Shown: positions 26,110-36,227, counted from the stretch's first letter. The stretch: DNA of 64,000 nt from Steroidobacteraceae bacterium (GCA_025458865.1 JALORP010000015.1:32183-96182), one strand, 5' to 3'. Numbers and translations are program-made. Notes: generated by a model from the letters alone, not told the origin.

Positions 26110-26508
26110 ATGGGCGCCACAGCCCCCGTTACGAGTGCAGCCGTTCTTTCGGCTCTCGCGCAGCCGACACGACTCAAGATCATCGAGGTGCTCGCCGACG
26201 GTGACCCCGAGGGTACGCCGGCCGGCGTGATCGCGCGGCGCGTCGAATGCCCCGCGTCCACGCTCTCATTCCACCTCAAGGAATTGGCGCAGGCGGGGTT
26301 GCTCGAAGCGAGGCCGCGTGGGCGTTTCATCCTCTACGCCGTCGTGCCAGGGGCCTTCGCGGCCCTGGCGGAGTTCATCGGGCGGCTTCCGGGCAAGCCT
26401 GAATCGGGTTCGCCGGCGCCCAAGCCACCACGGGGCCGCACCGGCAAGCGCAAGCGCGAGGAACCCCTCGCGGCCACCGAGCCCGAGGCGCAACTGTCCA
26501 TCTTCTGA
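26110..26508 (+). CDS. ArsR-like winged-helix transcriptional regulator
   Basis: This 132-residue protein has an ArsR/HTH domain in the first ~90 residues: LSALAQPTRLKIIEVL, then recognition helix CPASTLSFHLKELAQAGLLEARPRGRFILYAV. The metal-binding ELCVCDL cysteines of arsenic-type ArsR are absent. A basic, proline-rich tail (KPPRGRTGKRKREE) of ~45 residues is added. It converges on prpF with a 24-base gap. The target is unknown; autoregulation is likely from its own upstream inverted repeat. Confidence 0.85.
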   Translation: MGATAPVTSAAVLSALAQPTRLKIIEVLADGDPEGTPAGVIARRVECPASTLSFHLKELAQAGLLEARPRGRFILYAVVPGAFAALAEFIGRLPGKPESGSPAPKPPRGRTGKRKREEPLAATEPEAQLSIF

Positions 26509-26532
26509 GGTTCGCGAGGCGGCAGCGCCCGG

Positions 26533-27723
26533 TCAGAATGCGTCGGCGGGGACGCGAACCCAGCCTTCCATGAGTACGCGCGCACTGCGGCTCATGATCG
26601 CCTTGGTGACGGTCCACGCTCCATCAACCTTCGTCGCTTCCGCCCCGACCCGAAGGGTCCCCGAGGGGTGGCCGAAGCGCACGGCCTTGCGCGGTCCACC
26701 CCCAGCGGCGGCGTTGACCAGCGTGCCGGGAATCGCGGCCGCGGTGCCGATCGCCACGGCGGCGGTGCCCATCATGGCGTGGTGCAGCTTGCCCATGGAC
26801 AGGGCGCGAACCAGCAGGTCTATGCCGCCCGCGGCGATCGGCTTGCCGCTCGACGCCACGTAGTCCGCGGGACGGGCGACGTAGGCGACCTTGGGCGTGT
26901 GCTGGCGCCTGGCCGCTTGGTCGAGGCTGCGGATGAGCCCCATGCGAAGGGCACCGTGGGCGCGGATGGTCTCGAACATGGCGAGCGCCTTCGCATCGCC
27001 GTTGATCGAGTCCTGGAGTTCCGCGCCGGTGTAGCCGATGTCCTCGGCGTTCACGAAGATGGTCGGGATGCCCGCGTTGATCATGGTCGCCTTCAAGATG
27101 CCGACACCCGGCACCTCGAGGTCGTCGACGAGGTTGCCCGTGGGGAACATGGCGCCGCCAGCGCCTTCCTCCTCCGCGGCCGGATCCAGGAACTCGAGCT
27201 GGACCTCGGCGGCGGGGAAAGTCACGCCGTCGAGCTCGAAATCGCCGGTTTCCTGCACCGCACCGCCGGCCATCGGGACGTGGGCAACGATGCTCTTGCC
27301 GATGTTGGCCTGCCAGATCCGCACGGTCGCGACGCCGTCGGCGGGCAGGCGGCTGGCATCCACGAGGCCGTTCGCAATGGCGAAGGGGCCGACGGCCGCC
27401 GACAGGTTGCCGCAGTTGCCGCTCCAGTCAACGAAGGCCTTGTCGATCGAAACCTGCCCGAAGAGGTAGTCCACGTCGTGATCGGGACGGTGGCTCTTCG
27501 CGAGGACCACCGTCTTGCTGGTGCTCGACGTGGCGCCGCCCATGCCGTCGATCTGCTTGCCGTAGGGATCGGGGCTGCCGATCACCCGCAGCAGCAGCGC
27601 ATCGCGTTCCGGGCCGGGAGACTGCGCGCGCCCCGGCAGGTCCTGCAGCCGGAAGAAGATCCCCTTGCTCGTGCCTCCGCGCATGTAGGTCGCGGGGATC
27701 CGGATCTGCGGTGCGTGCGTCAT
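26533..27723 (-). CDS. prpF: 2-methylaconitate cis-trans isomerase
   Basis: PrpF, 396 residues, isomerises the 2-methylaconitate made by AcnD so that it can be hydrated to 2-methylisocitrate in the methylcitrate cycle. The diaminopimelate-epimerase-like fold is shown by MRGGTSKGIFF, DGMGGATSSTSKTVV, SGNCGNLSAAVGPFA and MINAGIPTIFV. It is the last gene of prpB-prpC-acnD-prpF, 8 bases after acnD. The ORF track start at 29952 is false; ATG at 27723 fits. Confidence 0.95.
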   Translation of the reverse strand: MTHAPQIRIPATYMRGGTSKGIFFRLQDLPGRAQSPGPERDALLLRVIGSPDPYGKQIDGMGGATSSTSKTVVLAKSHRPDHDVDYLFGQVSIDKAFVDWSGNCGNLSAAVGPFAIANGLVDASRLPADGVATVRIWQANIGKSIVAHVPMAGGAVQETGDFELDGVTFPAAEVQLEFLDPAAEEEGAGGAMFPTGNLVDDLEVPGVGILKATMINAGIPTIFVNAEDIGYTGAELQDSINGDAKALAMFETIRAHGALRMGLIRSLDQAARRQHTPKVAYVARPADYVASSGKPIAAGGIDLLVRALSMGKLHHAMMGTAAVAIGTAAAIPGTLVNAAAGGGPRKAVRFGHPSGTLRVGAEATKVDGAWTVTKAIMSRSARVLMEGWVRVPADAF

Positions 27724-27731
27724 GGGGTTCC

Positions 27732-30326
27732 TCAAGCCGCCGTCGAGGACTCGAGGAAGTCCTTGGCGAAGCGCTGCAGCACGCCGCCCGCCTCGTAGAT
27801 GGACACCTCCTCGGCGGTATCCAGGCGGCAGGTGACCGGCACCTCGAGTCGCCCGCCGTCGCGGCGATGGATCACGAGCACCAGGTCCGCGCGCGGCCGG
27901 CGCTCGCCAACCACGTCGAAGGTCTCGGTGCCGTCGATCTGGAGCGTCTTGCGGTTGGTGCCGGGCTTGAACTCGAGCGGGAGCACGCCCATGCCGATGA
28001 GGTTGGTGCGGTGGATCCGCTCGAAGCCCTCTGCCACGATCGCCTCGACGCCGGCGAGTCGCACGCCCTTGGCCGCCCAGTCGCGGGAGGACCCCTGCCC
28101 GTAGTCCGCTCCGGCGACGATGATGAGCGGCTGCTTGCGATCCATGTAGGTCTCGATCGCCTCCCACATGCGCATGACCTTGCCGTCGGGTTCGACGCGG
28201 GCGAGCGATCCCTTCTTCACCTTGCCGTCCACCACGGCCATCTCGTTGACGAGCGTCGGGTTTGCGAAGGTCGCGCGCTGCGCGGTGAGGTGGTCGCCGC
28301 GATGCGTCGCGTAGGAATTGAAGTCCTCCTCCGGCAGGCCCATCTTCGCGAGGTACTCGCCGGCGGCGCTGTCCAGCAGGATCGCGTTGGACGGGGAGAG
28401 GTGGTCGGTCGTGATGTTGTCGCCGAGGACCGCCAGCGGGCGCATGCCGCTCAGCGTCCGGGCGCCCGCGAGCGCGCCCTCCCAGTACGGCGGACGCCGG
28501 ATGTAGGTGCTCGCCGGACGCCAGTCGTACAGCGGGCTCACGCGCTCGCCTGAGTCCACGCTCGCCCGGAACATGGGCTCGTATACCCGGCGGAACTGCT
28601 CCGGCCTTACGCTCGCCGCGACGATCGCGTCGATCTCCCCGTCCGACGGCCAGAGGTCCTTCAGTGTCACCGGCTTGCCGGTCGGGTCGTGGCCGAGGGC
28701 GTCCTTCTCGATGTCGAAGCGGACGGTGCCGGCGATCGCATAGGCCACCACGAGGGGCGGCGAGGCCAGGAAGGCCTGCTTCGCATACGGATGGATCCGG
28801 CCGTCGAAGTTGCGATTGCCGGAGAGCACTGCCGTGGCGTACAGGTCGCGGTCGATGATCTCCCGCTGGATCCTCGGATCCAGCGCGCCCGACATGCCGT
28901 TGCAGGTCGTGCAGGCGAAGGCGACGATGCCGAACCCGAGCTTCTCGAGCTCGACGAGCAGGCCAGCCTCCTGAAGGTAGAGCTCCACGGTCTTCGAGCC
29001 CGGCGCGAGCGATGTCTTCACCCAGGGCTTGCGGACCAGGCCGGCGCGGTTGGCGTTGCGCGCGAGCAGCCCGGCCGCGATCACGTTGCGGGGGTTGCTG
29101 GTGTTGGTGCAGCTGGTAATGGCGGCGATGATCACGGCACCGTCTGGCAGCTGACCGGGCACGTCCTGCCACCGGCCGGCAATGCCCTTCGCGGCCAGGT
29201 CGGCCGTCGCGACCCGGGCGTGGGGGTTGCTGGGCCCGGCCATGCTGCGCACGACCGCCGAGAGGTCGAACTCGAGGGTGCGCTCGTACTGCGCCGTGGC
29301 GAGGCTGTCGGCCCACAGCCCCGCGACCTTCGCATAAGTCTCGACAAGCCGGACCTGTTCCTCCTCGCGGCCGGTGAGACGGAGGTAGTCGAGGGTCTGG
29401 TCGTCGATGAAGAACATGGCCGCCGTCGCGCCGTACTCCGGCGCCATGTTCGAGATCGTGGCGCGGTCGCCGAGCGTCAGGGCCGAGGCGCCTTCGCCGT
29501 GGAACTCGAGGTAGGCGCCCACGACCTTCGACTTGCGCAGGAACTCCGTCAGGGCGAGGACGATGTCGGTCGCCGTGATCCCGGGCGCGGGCCGCCCGGT
29601 CAGCCTGACCCCGACGATCTCGGGAAGGCGCATCCAGGAGGCGCGACCGAGCATGACGCTCTCGGCCTCGAGGCCGCCCACACCGATCGCGATGACGCCC
29701 AGCGCGTCCACGTGCGGCGTGTGGCTGTCGGTCCCGACGCAGGTATCCGGGAACGCCACCCCGTCCCTCGCGTGGATCACGGGCGACATCTTCTCCAGGT
29801 TGATCTGGTGCATGATGCCGTTGCCCGGCGGGATCACGTCGACGTTGCGGAAGGCCTTCTTCGTCCAGTCGATGAAGTGGAACCGGTCCTCGTTGCGGCG
29901 ATCTTCGATGGCGCGGTTCCTGGCGAACGCGTCCGGCTCGAAGCCGCCGCACTCGACCGCGAGCGAGTGGTCCACGATCAGCTGCACCGGCACCACCGGG
30001 TTCACCTTCGCCGGGTCGCCGCCTTGATCCGCGATCGCGTCACGCAGGCCGGCGAGGTCGACGAGCGCCGTCTGCCCGAGGATGTCGTGACAGACGACGC
30101 GCGCCGGAAACCAGGGGAAGTCGCGCTCCCGCCGGCCCTCCGCGATCTGCCTCAGGCATTCGGAGAGGATCGCCGGGTCGCAGCGGCGCACCAGGTTCTC
30201 GGCGTGCACGCGCGCCGTGTAGGACAGCCTGTCCCAGGCGCCGGGCTTCAGGTCCTCGACCGCGGCGCGCGCGTCGAAGAAGTCGAGCCGGGTGCCGGGC
30301 AGCGGCTTTCGGTAGGCGGTGTTCAT
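27732..30326 (-). CDS. acnD: 2-methylisocitrate dehydratase, Fe/S-dependent (AcnD)
   Basis: AcnD, 864 residues, is an aconitase-family 4Fe-4S enzyme that dehydrates 2-methylcitrate. Cluster cysteines sit in ITSCTNTSNPRNV and ACTTCNGMSG. GTDSHTPHVDALGVIAIGVGG and the swivelling-domain GADYGQGSSRDWAAKGVRLAGV are intact. The adjacent prpF marks it as AcnD rather than housekeeping AcnA. The start is ATG at 30326. Confidence 0.96.
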   Translation of the reverse strand: MNTAYRKPLPGTRLDFFDARAAVEDLKPGAWDRLSYTARVHAENLVRRCDPAILSECLRQIAEGRRERDFPWFPARVVCHDILGQTALVDLAGLRDAIADQGGDPAKVNPVVPVQLIVDHSLAVECGGFEPDAFARNRAIEDRRNEDRFHFIDWTKKAFRNVDVIPPGNGIMHQINLEKMSPVIHARDGVAFPDTCVGTDSHTPHVDALGVIAIGVGGLEAESVMLGRASWMRLPEIVGVRLTGRPAPGITATDIVLALTEFLRKSKVVGAYLEFHGEGASALTLGDRATISNMAPEYGATAAMFFIDDQTLDYLRLTGREEEQVRLVETYAKVAGLWADSLATAQYERTLEFDLSAVVRSMAGPSNPHARVATADLAAKGIAGRWQDVPGQLPDGAVIIAAITSCTNTSNPRNVIAAGLLARNANRAGLVRKPWVKTSLAPGSKTVELYLQEAGLLVELEKLGFGIVAFACTTCNGMSGALDPRIQREIIDRDLYATAVLSGNRNFDGRIHPYAKQAFLASPPLVVAYAIAGTVRFDIEKDALGHDPTGKPVTLKDLWPSDGEIDAIVAASVRPEQFRRVYEPMFRASVDSGERVSPLYDWRPASTYIRRPPYWEGALAGARTLSGMRPLAVLGDNITTDHLSPSNAILLDSAAGEYLAKMGLPEEDFNSYATHRGDHLTAQRATFANPTLVNEMAVVDGKVKKGSLARVEPDGKVMRMWEAIETYMDRKQPLIIVAGADYGQGSSRDWAAKGVRLAGVEAIVAEGFERIHRTNLIGMGVLPLEFKPGTNRKTLQIDGTETFDVVGERRPRADLVLVIHRRDGGRLEVPVTCRLDTAEEVSIYEAGGVLQRFAKDFLESSTAA

Positions 30327-30355
30327 GGGCTTCGGGACTCCCGCGGGCAAGCCGG

Positions 30356-31513
30356 TCAGCGGCGCTTGTCCAGCGGCACGAACTTCTGGTCCTCCGGGCC
30401 GGTGTAGTTCGCGCTCGGCCGGATGATCTTGCCGTCGATTCGCTGCTCGATGACGTGCGCGCTCCAGCCGGTGGTGCGTGCGATCACGAACAGCGGGGTG
30501 AACATGGCCGTGGGCACGCCCATCATGTGGTAGGACACCGCGCTGAACCAGTCGAGGTTCGGGAACATCTTCTTGATGTCCCACATCACCCTCTCCAGGC
30601 GCTCGGCGATGTCGAACATCCTCGTGTCGCCGGCCTCATCGGACAGCGTCTTGGCGACGCGCTTGATCACCTCGTTGCGCGGGTCGGCGATCGTGTACAC
30701 GGGGTGCCCGAAGCCGATGATCACTTCCTTGCGTTCCACCCGGGCGCGGATGTCGGCCTCGGCCTCGTCCGGTGTGTCGTAGCGCTTCTGGGTCTCGAAG
30801 GCGACCTCGTTCGCTCCGCCGTGCTTCGGGCCGCGCAGCGCGCCGATGGCGCCGGTGATGCAGGAGTGCATGTCCGAGCCGGTGCCGGCAATGACGCGGG
30901 CGGCGAAGGTCGAGGCGTTGAACTCGTGCTCGGCGTAGAGGATGAGCGAGGTGTGCATGGCGCGGACCCAGGACTCGGGCGGCGGCTCGCCGTGCAGCAG
31001 GTGCAGGAAGTGGCCTCCGACCGTGTCGTCGTCGGTCTCGACGTCGATCTCCTCGCCGTTGTGGCTCCAGTGGTACCAGAAGCACAGCATCGAGCCGAGC
31101 GAGGCGATCAGCCGGTCGGCGATGTCGCGCGCGCCGGCGACGTTGTGGTCGTCCTTCTCCGGGAGCGTACAGCCGAGCGCGGACACGCCGCTTCGCATGA
31201 CGTCCATCGGGTGGCTCCCGGCCGGGAGCGACATCAGCACCTCGCGCACGGGCAGCGGCAGGCCGCGCAGGGACCTGAGCTTGCGCTTGTAGCCCGCGAG
31301 CTCGGCGCGGTTCGGCAGCTTGCCGTGGATCAGCAGGTAGGCAATCTCCTCGAACTCGCAGCGCTCGGCGAGCTCGAGGATGTCGTAGCCGCGGTAGTGG
31401 AGGTCGTTGCCGGTGCGACCGACGGTGCACAGCGCCGTGTTGCCGGCCGGGACGCCGGACAGGGCGACGGACTTCTTTGGCTTGCGGGCATCGGGAGCGG
31501 GTGCGTCGGTCAT
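30356..31513 (-). CDS. prpC: 2-methylcitrate synthase
   Basis: PrpC, 385 residues, condenses propionyl-CoA with oxaloacetate. Citrate-synthase-fold landmarks: [11 protein letters not shown], the histidine in [38 protein letters not shown] and the C-terminal [11 protein letters not shown]. The shorter length and operon position distinguish it from GltA. It is 4 bases downstream of prpB. Confidence 0.95.
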   Translation of the reverse strand: MTDAPAPDARKPKKSVALSGVPAGNTALCTVGRTGNDLHYRGYDILELAERCEFEEIAYLLIHGKLPNRAELAGYKRKLRSLRGLPLPVREVLMSLPAGSHPMDVMRSGVSALGCTLPEKDDHNVAGARDIADRLIASLGSMLCFWYHWSHNGEEIDVETDDDTVGGHFLHLLHGEPPPESWVRAMHTSLILYAEHEFNASTFAARVIAGTGSDMHSCITGAIGALRGPKHGGANEVAFETQKRYDTPDEAEADIRARVERKEVIIGFGHPVYTIADPRNEVIKRVAKTLSDEAGDTRMFDIAERLERVMWDIKKMFPNLDWFSAVSYHMMGVPTAMFTPLFVIARTTGWSAHVIEQRIDGKIIRPSANYTGPEDQKFVPLDKRR

Positions 31514-31517
31514 GGGA

Positions 31518-32402
31518 TCACTCCTTGTCGCGGGCGAAGAGCTCGTCGAGCTTCTTCTCGTAGTCGTGATAGCCGAGGACGTCGTAGAGCTCGGCGCGGG
31601 TCTGCATGCGGTCGATGACGGCGCTCTGGGTCCCGTCGCGGCGCAGCGACGTGTAGACCTCCAGCGCGGCCTTGCTCATGGCGCGGAAGGCCGAGAGGGG
31701 ATAGAGCACCAGCGCGACGCCGGCCTCGCCCAGCTCGGAGACGGTGAACAGTGGCGTCTTGCCGAACTCGGTGATGTTGGCGAGCACGGGCACCCGCACG
31801 GAGCGGGTGAACTCGCGGTACTCATCCAGCGTGGTGAGCGCTTCGGCGAAGATCATGTCCGCGCCGGCCTCGACGTAGGCGTGGGCGCGGTCCAGCGCGG
31901 CCCGCTGGCCCTCCACCGCGTACGCGTCGGTGCGGGCCATGATGACGAACTGGGGGTCGTAGCGCCCGTCCACCGCGGCCTTGATGCGATCGACCATCTC
32001 GCCGCTGGAGACCAGCGACTTGCCGGGCCGGTGCCCGCAGCGCTTCGCCTGGACCTGGTCCTCGAGGTGCAGGCCGGCTGCCCCGGACCGGATCAGGTCG
32101 CGGGCGGTGCGGGCGATGTTGAAGGCGGCGCCCCAGCCGGTGTCCGCGTCCACCAGCAGCGGCAGGTCGGTGGCGCCCGCGATGCGGCGCACATCCTCGC
32201 AGACGTCGTTCAGCATGGTGATGCCGAGGTCCGGCAGGCCGAAGGAGGCATTTGCGACCCCTGCACCGGACAGGTACAGGGCCCGGAAGCCGGCACGCTC
32301 GGCGAGCAGGGCGCTGTAGGCGTTGATGGTGCCGACGACCTGCAGCGGTCGCTCCTGGTGCACGGCGACGCGCAGGCGCGCCCCGGCGGACGGATGGGTC
32401 AT
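31518..32402 (-). CDS. prpB: 2-methylisocitrate lyase
   Basis: PrpB, 294 residues, splits 2-methylisocitrate to pyruvate and succinate. The active-site loop is KRCGHRPGK, with metal residues in LVDADTGWG and [14 protein letters not shown], and [11 protein letters not shown]. The ATG at 32402 with GGGAGG six bases upstream is preferred over the ORF track start at 32486. It is the first gene of the propionate cluster. No PrpR or GntR-type regulator is adjacent. Confidence 0.95.
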   Translation of the reverse strand: MTHPSAGARLRVAVHQERPLQVVGTINAYSALLAERAGFRALYLSGAGVANASFGLPDLGITMLNDVCEDVRRIAGATDLPLLVDADTGWGAAFNIARTARDLIRSGAAGLHLEDQVQAKRCGHRPGKSLVSSGEMVDRIKAAVDGRYDPQFVIMARTDAYAVEGQRAALDRAHAYVEAGADMIFAEALTTLDEYREFTRSVRVPVLANITEFGKTPLFTVSELGEAGVALVLYPLSAFRAMSKAALEVYTSLRRDGTQSAVIDRMQTRAELYDVLGYHDYEKKLDELFARDKE

Positions 32403-32474
32403 TCTGGACCTCCCGATTGGGTGAAGCGGGCTCGGCACCGACCCGGCGCGCGGGAGGCGCTCGAAACCCCCCAA

Positions 32475-32480
32475 ATTGTA
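32475..32480 (-). promoter_or_regulatory. Possible -10 box of the prpB promoter
   Basis: On the minus strand the hexamer TACAAT lies about 73 bases before the prpB start, in the intergenic region shared with the divergent MBL gene. The -35 position is GC-rich and weak, so an activator-dependent promoter would fit. Confidence 0.3.
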
Positions 32481-32560
32481 TCCCATCGGCGCGGCGCGGG
32501 GCAGGCCGCGCTCGTGTATCGTTGCCCGCCCCGAGGCAAGCTGACGGACGGGACGATCGC

Positions 32561-33589
32561 ATGACAGACCTGGCGGACCTCATCGCGCGCGCGGCGGAAT
32601 CGCCCCCGGAATCCGGCGATTTTCGCGAGGTCGGCGGCGTGCTGGTCTGGATCCGGCTTCCCATCCCCGGGCCTCTCAACCACATCAACGTTTGGTTGCT
32701 CGAGACGGCGGGCGGCTGGGTCCTGGTGGATACCGGGATGGCCATTCCCGAGGTGGAGGAGGCCTGGCGGCAGCTCGAATCGAGGCTGCCGGCGCTCGGC
32801 AGGGTGGAGCGAATCCTGGTCACCCATCACCACCCGGATCACTTCGGCATGGCGGCCCGCCTCGCGGCAGCGCGGGGTATCGAGGTCAGCATCAGCGAGG
32901 CGGCGGCGGCCGCGAGCCGCTTGGACCATGAGCCCGGCCATTTCACCCGTGTCCTCGCGGACTTTGCCGACCGGCTCGGCTTCGAGCCCGAACCGGAGTT
33001 CGGCGAGTTCCTCAGCGGGCGTCGCTATCGCTCGATCATCAGCGGCGCGCCGCCGCGCCTGGGCACGCTGGTGCAGGACCAGGAGATCGCCTCGCGGGCG
33101 GGCACGTTCCGGGTGTCGCTGCACGATGGCCACGCCCCCGGTCACGCCTGCCTGCATGCGGCGGATACCGGGCTCCTCGTCAGCGGTGACCAGGTCCTGC
33201 CGCACATTTCCCCGAACATCAGCCTGTACCCGGAAATCGCCGACGAGGATCCGCTGGGCGACTACCTCGACTCGCTCGACCAGCTCGGCGCGTTGCCGGC
33301 TGCGACGGTCGTGCTTCCCGCCCACGGCCGGCCCTTCACGGGGCTGAAGACGCGCACGGATGCCCTGCGCGCAGAGCACGAGCAGCGGCTCGGGCGCATC
33401 GTGGAAGCCTGCAGGCCGGGCGCGCGCACGGGCGAGGTCGCCGCGACGCTGTTCCGCCTCCCGCGTCTCGACGCGCTCAACCGCCTGCTTGCGACCGCGG
33501 AAACGCTTGCGCACCTCCGCTATCTCGAGCGGCGCGGCCGGGTGTCGGCCGTGGGCCATGGGCCGGAGTTGCGCTGGGTATCAGCCTGA
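32561..33589 (+). CDS. Metallo-beta-lactamase-fold hydrolase
   Basis: This 342-residue cytosolic MBL-fold enzyme carries [17 protein letters not shown] (the metal-binding HxHxDH motif), VLVDTGM, histidine in [10 protein letters not shown], aspartate in [10 protein letters not shown] and a late histidine in [11 protein letters not shown]-terminal winged-helix-like segment follows. The architecture resembles glyoxalase II and LACTB2-type thioesterases, so a thioester or RNA substrate is possible; none can be named. ATG at 32561 follows a GGACG stretch. It runs in the same direction as the cNMP-binding and dehalogenase genes. Confidence 0.85.
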   Translation: MTDLADLIARAAESPPESGDFREVGGVLVWIRLPIPGPLNHINVWLLETAGGWVLVDTGMAIPEVEEAWRQLESRLPALGRVERILVTHHHPDHFGMAARLAAARGIEVSISEAAAAASRLDHEPGHFTRVLADFADRLGFEPEPEFGEFLSGRRYRSIISGAPPRLGTLVQDQEIASRAGTFRVSLHDGHAPGHACLHAADTGLLVSGDQVLPHISPNISLYPEIADEDPLGDYLDSLDQLGALPAATVVLPAHGRPFTGLKTRTDALRAEHEQRLGRIVEACRPGARTGEVAATLFRLPRLDALNRLLATAETLAHLRYLERRGRVSAVGHGPELRWVSA

Positions 33590-33673
33590 TCGCGCGGTAT
33601 CCCGAAGCGCGCCTCGCCGTGGCGGTAGTATCATTCTCCCATTGGCGCTGCAGTCGACCCGGGGAGTCTGGAA

Positions 33674-34159
33674 GTGGTGAGCAAGGAAACGGTGGAGGCG
33701 CTGCGCTCGTCGCCGCTCGCGACGGAGATGGACGACGCCGAGGTCGGCGCACTGGCGCGGGTGGTGGAGTTGCGGGCGTACGCGGACGGCGCCGTGCTGG
33801 TCCGGGAGGGCGAGGCCAGCCCGACGCTGATCGTGCCGCTCACCGGCAAGATCGCGGTGGTCAAGCCTGACGAGCACGGCGAGCCCAACACGCTGCATGT
33901 GCTCGGTCCAGGGGACCTCGCCGGCGAACTTTCCTTCATGGACGGCGCGCAACGCTACGCCAGCATGGTCGCGGCCGGGCCGGTCACGGTGCTCACGCTC
34001 GACCGCCACCGTTTCGAGGAGCTTTTGCCCACGCACCCGGTGGTGGTCTACAAGGCCATGCGCGCCATCATGCGCGTCGCGCATCGTGTCCAGCGGCGCC
34101 TCAGCGGCCAGATGATGGACATGCAGCACTACGTCTACCGCACCGGAGCGAAGTACTGA
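33674..34159 (+). CDS. Stand-alone cyclic-nucleotide-binding domain protein (GTG start)
   Basis: This 161-residue protein has a single CRP-type cNMP-binding fold (about residues 15-125): YADGAVLVREGEASPTLIVPLTGKIAVV and GPGDLAGELSFMDGAQRYASMVAAG. A C-terminal helix follows, but no HTH, so it cannot act as a CRP-like DNA binder alone. The GTG at 33674 has GGGGAG eight bases upstream. It lies 5 bases before the haloalkane dehalogenase gene and is very probably co-transcribed with it. Confidence 0.85.
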   Translation: MVSKETVEALRSSPLATEMDDAEVGALARVVELRAYADGAVLVREGEASPTLIVPLTGKIAVVKPDEHGEPNTLHVLGPGDLAGELSFMDGAQRYASMVAAGPVTVLTLDRHRFEELLPTHPVVVYKAMRAIMRVAHRVQRRLSGQMMDMQHYVYRTGAKY

Positions 34160-34164
34160 TCGCG

Positions 34165-35073
34165 ATGATCGAGGCTCTGCGCACGCCCGACGAGCGCTTC
34201 GCGGGCATCGTGGGCTGGCCGTATGCGCCGCTCTACCGCGAGGACCTGGAGGGCTATCCGGGCCTCAGGATGCACTACGTGGACGAAGGGCCGCGCGATG
34301 CGCGCCTTGTCTTCGTCTGCCTGCACGGCGAGCCGACCTGGGGGTACCTGTATCGGCGAATGCTGCCGGTCTTCGCCGCTGCCGGTCACCGTGTCTTGGT
34401 GCCGGACCTGTTCGGGTTCGGTCGATCGGACAAGCCCGTCGACGACAGGGCATACACGTTCGCCTTCCACCGTGACGCCCTGAAGCGTTTCCTCGAGGCC
34501 TTCGACCTGGATGACATCTGCCTCGTGGTCCAGGACTGGGGCGGACTGCTGGGCCTCACCCTGCCGATGGACTACCCGGACAGGATCCGCCGCCTCGTCG
34601 TCATGAACACCGGGCTGGGCATCGGCCGTTCGCCGGGACCCGGATTCGAGGCCTGGCGGGCCTACGCAGCCGCGCATCCCGATCTCGACGTCGCCGGGCT
34701 GATGCGCCGGTCATGTCCGGAGCTATCGCCGGAGGAGGCCGCTGCCTACGCCGCTCCGTTCCCGGACATCCGCTTCAAGGCCGGCGTGCGCCGCTTTCCC
34801 GAACTGGTTCCGACGCGCCCCGACATGCCGGGCGTGGAGACGGGCCTCCACGCGCTCGAGTTCCTCTCGGGGGAATGGGACGGCGAGACGTTCATGGCGA
34901 TCGGCCTCAGGGATCCCGTGCTTGGAGAGCCGGTGATGCGCGCCCTGCAGCGCCGCATACGCGGCTGCGCGGAACCGATGCTGCTGCCCGAGGCCGGGCA
35001 CTTCGTCCAGGAGTGGGGCGAGCCGGTCGCGCGCGCCGCCCTCGCTCATTTCGGGCTGGCGGCCGAGCCGTAG
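34165..35073 (+). CDS. Haloalkane dehalogenase, HLD-I (DhlA-like)
   Basis: This 302-residue alpha/beta hydrolase has residues that line up with DhlA-type haloalkane dehalogenases: HGEPTW (oxyanion and halide site), nucleophile Asp124 followed by the halide-binding Trp125 in VVQDWGG, a candidate second tryptophan at 164, acid Asp250 and base His279 in EAGHFVQEWGE. It would hydrolyse carbon-halogen bonds of alkanes to alcohols. Its 3' end overlaps the opposing alkB by 28 bases. An epoxide hydrolase is less likely because the HGEPTW and DW signatures fit dehalogenases. Confidence 0.85.
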   Translation: MIEALRTPDERFAGIVGWPYAPLYREDLEGYPGLRMHYVDEGPRDARLVFVCLHGEPTWGYLYRRMLPVFAAAGHRVLVPDLFGFGRSDKPVDDRAYTFAFHRDALKRFLEAFDLDDICLVVQDWGGLLGLTLPMDYPDRIRRLVVMNTGLGIGRSPGPGFEAWRAYAAAHPDLDVAGLMRRSCPELSPEEAAAYAAPFPDIRFKAGVRRFPELVPTRPDMPGVETGLHALEFLSGEWDGETFMAIGLRDPVLGEPVMRALQRRIRGCAEPMLLPEAGHFVQEWGEPVARAALAHFGLAAEP

Positions 35074-36227
35074 CGCCTTCGCAGCTCCCCCTCGCTGCCC
35101 GGATAGAGATTGACCCGGTCCAGGTCGCCCCCGACCTGCGCCAGCAGCCGCGGGTCCATCATGCGGAAATACACCGACGGCAAGTACGCCAGCATAATCA
35201 TGCCCATGTACCCGGTCGGCAGCTGCGGCGCCTCCGGGAAGTGGCGCAGGGACTGGTAGCGCCGGTCCGCGTGGGCGTGATGATCCGAGTGCCGCTGCAG
35301 GTGGAACAGCAGCAGGTTGGACACCACGTGGTTGCTGTTCCAGGAGTGGTGCGGCCTGCACGGCTCCAGGCGTCCGTCAGCGCCGCGCCGCCGCAGCAGG
35401 CCGTAGTGCTCGATGTAGTTCACGGCCGTGAGCAGGAACCACGCCCAGGCATTGTGCAGCAGCAGCCACGGCAGCGCGGCCAGGCCGAGCCAGGCTACCA
35501 GCGCGCCCTGGAACAGGATCGTCACGGCCCAGGACTGAAGGATCTCGTTGTCTGGCGACCAGGGGCGGCGGCCGCGGCGTGCGAGCCGCGCCTTTTCGAG
35601 CCGCCACCCGCGCCGCAGCCCCCCCGGGATTTCGCGGCGGACGAAGCGGTACACCGACTCGCCCATTCGCGCGCTGGCGTGGTCTTCCGGCGTGGCCACC
35701 GCGGCGTGGTGACCCACGTTGTGCTCGATCCGGAAGTGACCGTAGCCGGCGATCGCCAGCGCGAGCTGGGCGAGGCGCTTCTCGATCCCGGTGTGCTTGT
35801 GGCCGAGTTCGTGGCCGACGTTGATCGCCAGGCCACCGGCGAAGCCGAGCGAGATCGTGAGGAGCAGGGCCTCGAGAACGGTGTGCGTCGCCAGGACGAC
35901 GTAGGCCATGCCGCCAGCGAGCACGGCGAAGTGAAGTGGAACCACCACGAAGGTGAGCGACCGGTAGTACGGGTCGCGTTCCAGCGCCGGCACGACATCC
36001 TCCGCCGGGTTGCGCGAGTCGGTGCCGATCCATGCATCCAGGGCCGGAATCAGCAGGTACATCACCGCGAGGGGCATCGCCAGCAGGGCCCTGAGGCCGG
36101 TGGCCTCGGCGAGGCCGATCGCCAGGATCGGCAGCAGGGGGACCGCGACGGACAGACACCATGACCATCGGCGCGCCCCGTCCACTGGCCGGGCGAGCGC
36201 CCAGAGCTGGCTCACGAGGGTGTTCAT
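35046..36227 (-). CDS. alkB: Alkane 1-monooxygenase
   Basis: AlkB, 393 residues, is an integral-membrane non-haem di-iron hydroxylase acting on medium-chain n-alkanes. The conserved histidine boxes are all visible: HELGHKH, EHNVGHH, LQRHSDHH, plus NYIEHYG. About six transmembrane helices precede and separate them. The start is ATG at 36227; the ORF track start at 36440 runs into the divergent regulator's leader. Rubredoxin and rubredoxin reductase genes needed for electron supply are not in the window. Confidence 0.93.
   Translation of the reverse strand: MNTLVSQLWALARPVDGARRWSWCLSVAVPLLPILAIGLAEATGLRALLAMPLAVMYLLIPALDAWIGTDSRNPAEDVVPALERDPYYRSLTFVVVPLHFAVLAGGMAYVVLATHTVLEALLLTISLGFAGGLAINVGHELGHKHTGIEKRLAQLALAIAGYGHFRIEHNVGHHAAVATPEDHASARMGESVYRFVRREIPGGLRRGWRLEKARLARRGRRPWSPDNEILQSWAVTILFQGALVAWLGLAALPWLLLHNAWAWFLLTAVNYIEHYGLLRRRGADGRLEPCRPHHSWNSNHVVSNLLLFHLQRHSDHHAHADRRYQSLRHFPEAPQLPTGYMGMIMLAYLPSVYFRMMDPRLLAQVGGDLDRVNLYPGSEGELRRRYGSAASPK

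Noticed and set aside
33674-34159. CRP/FNR transcription factor
   Set aside because: The C-terminal HTH is missing; only the sensor domain is encoded.
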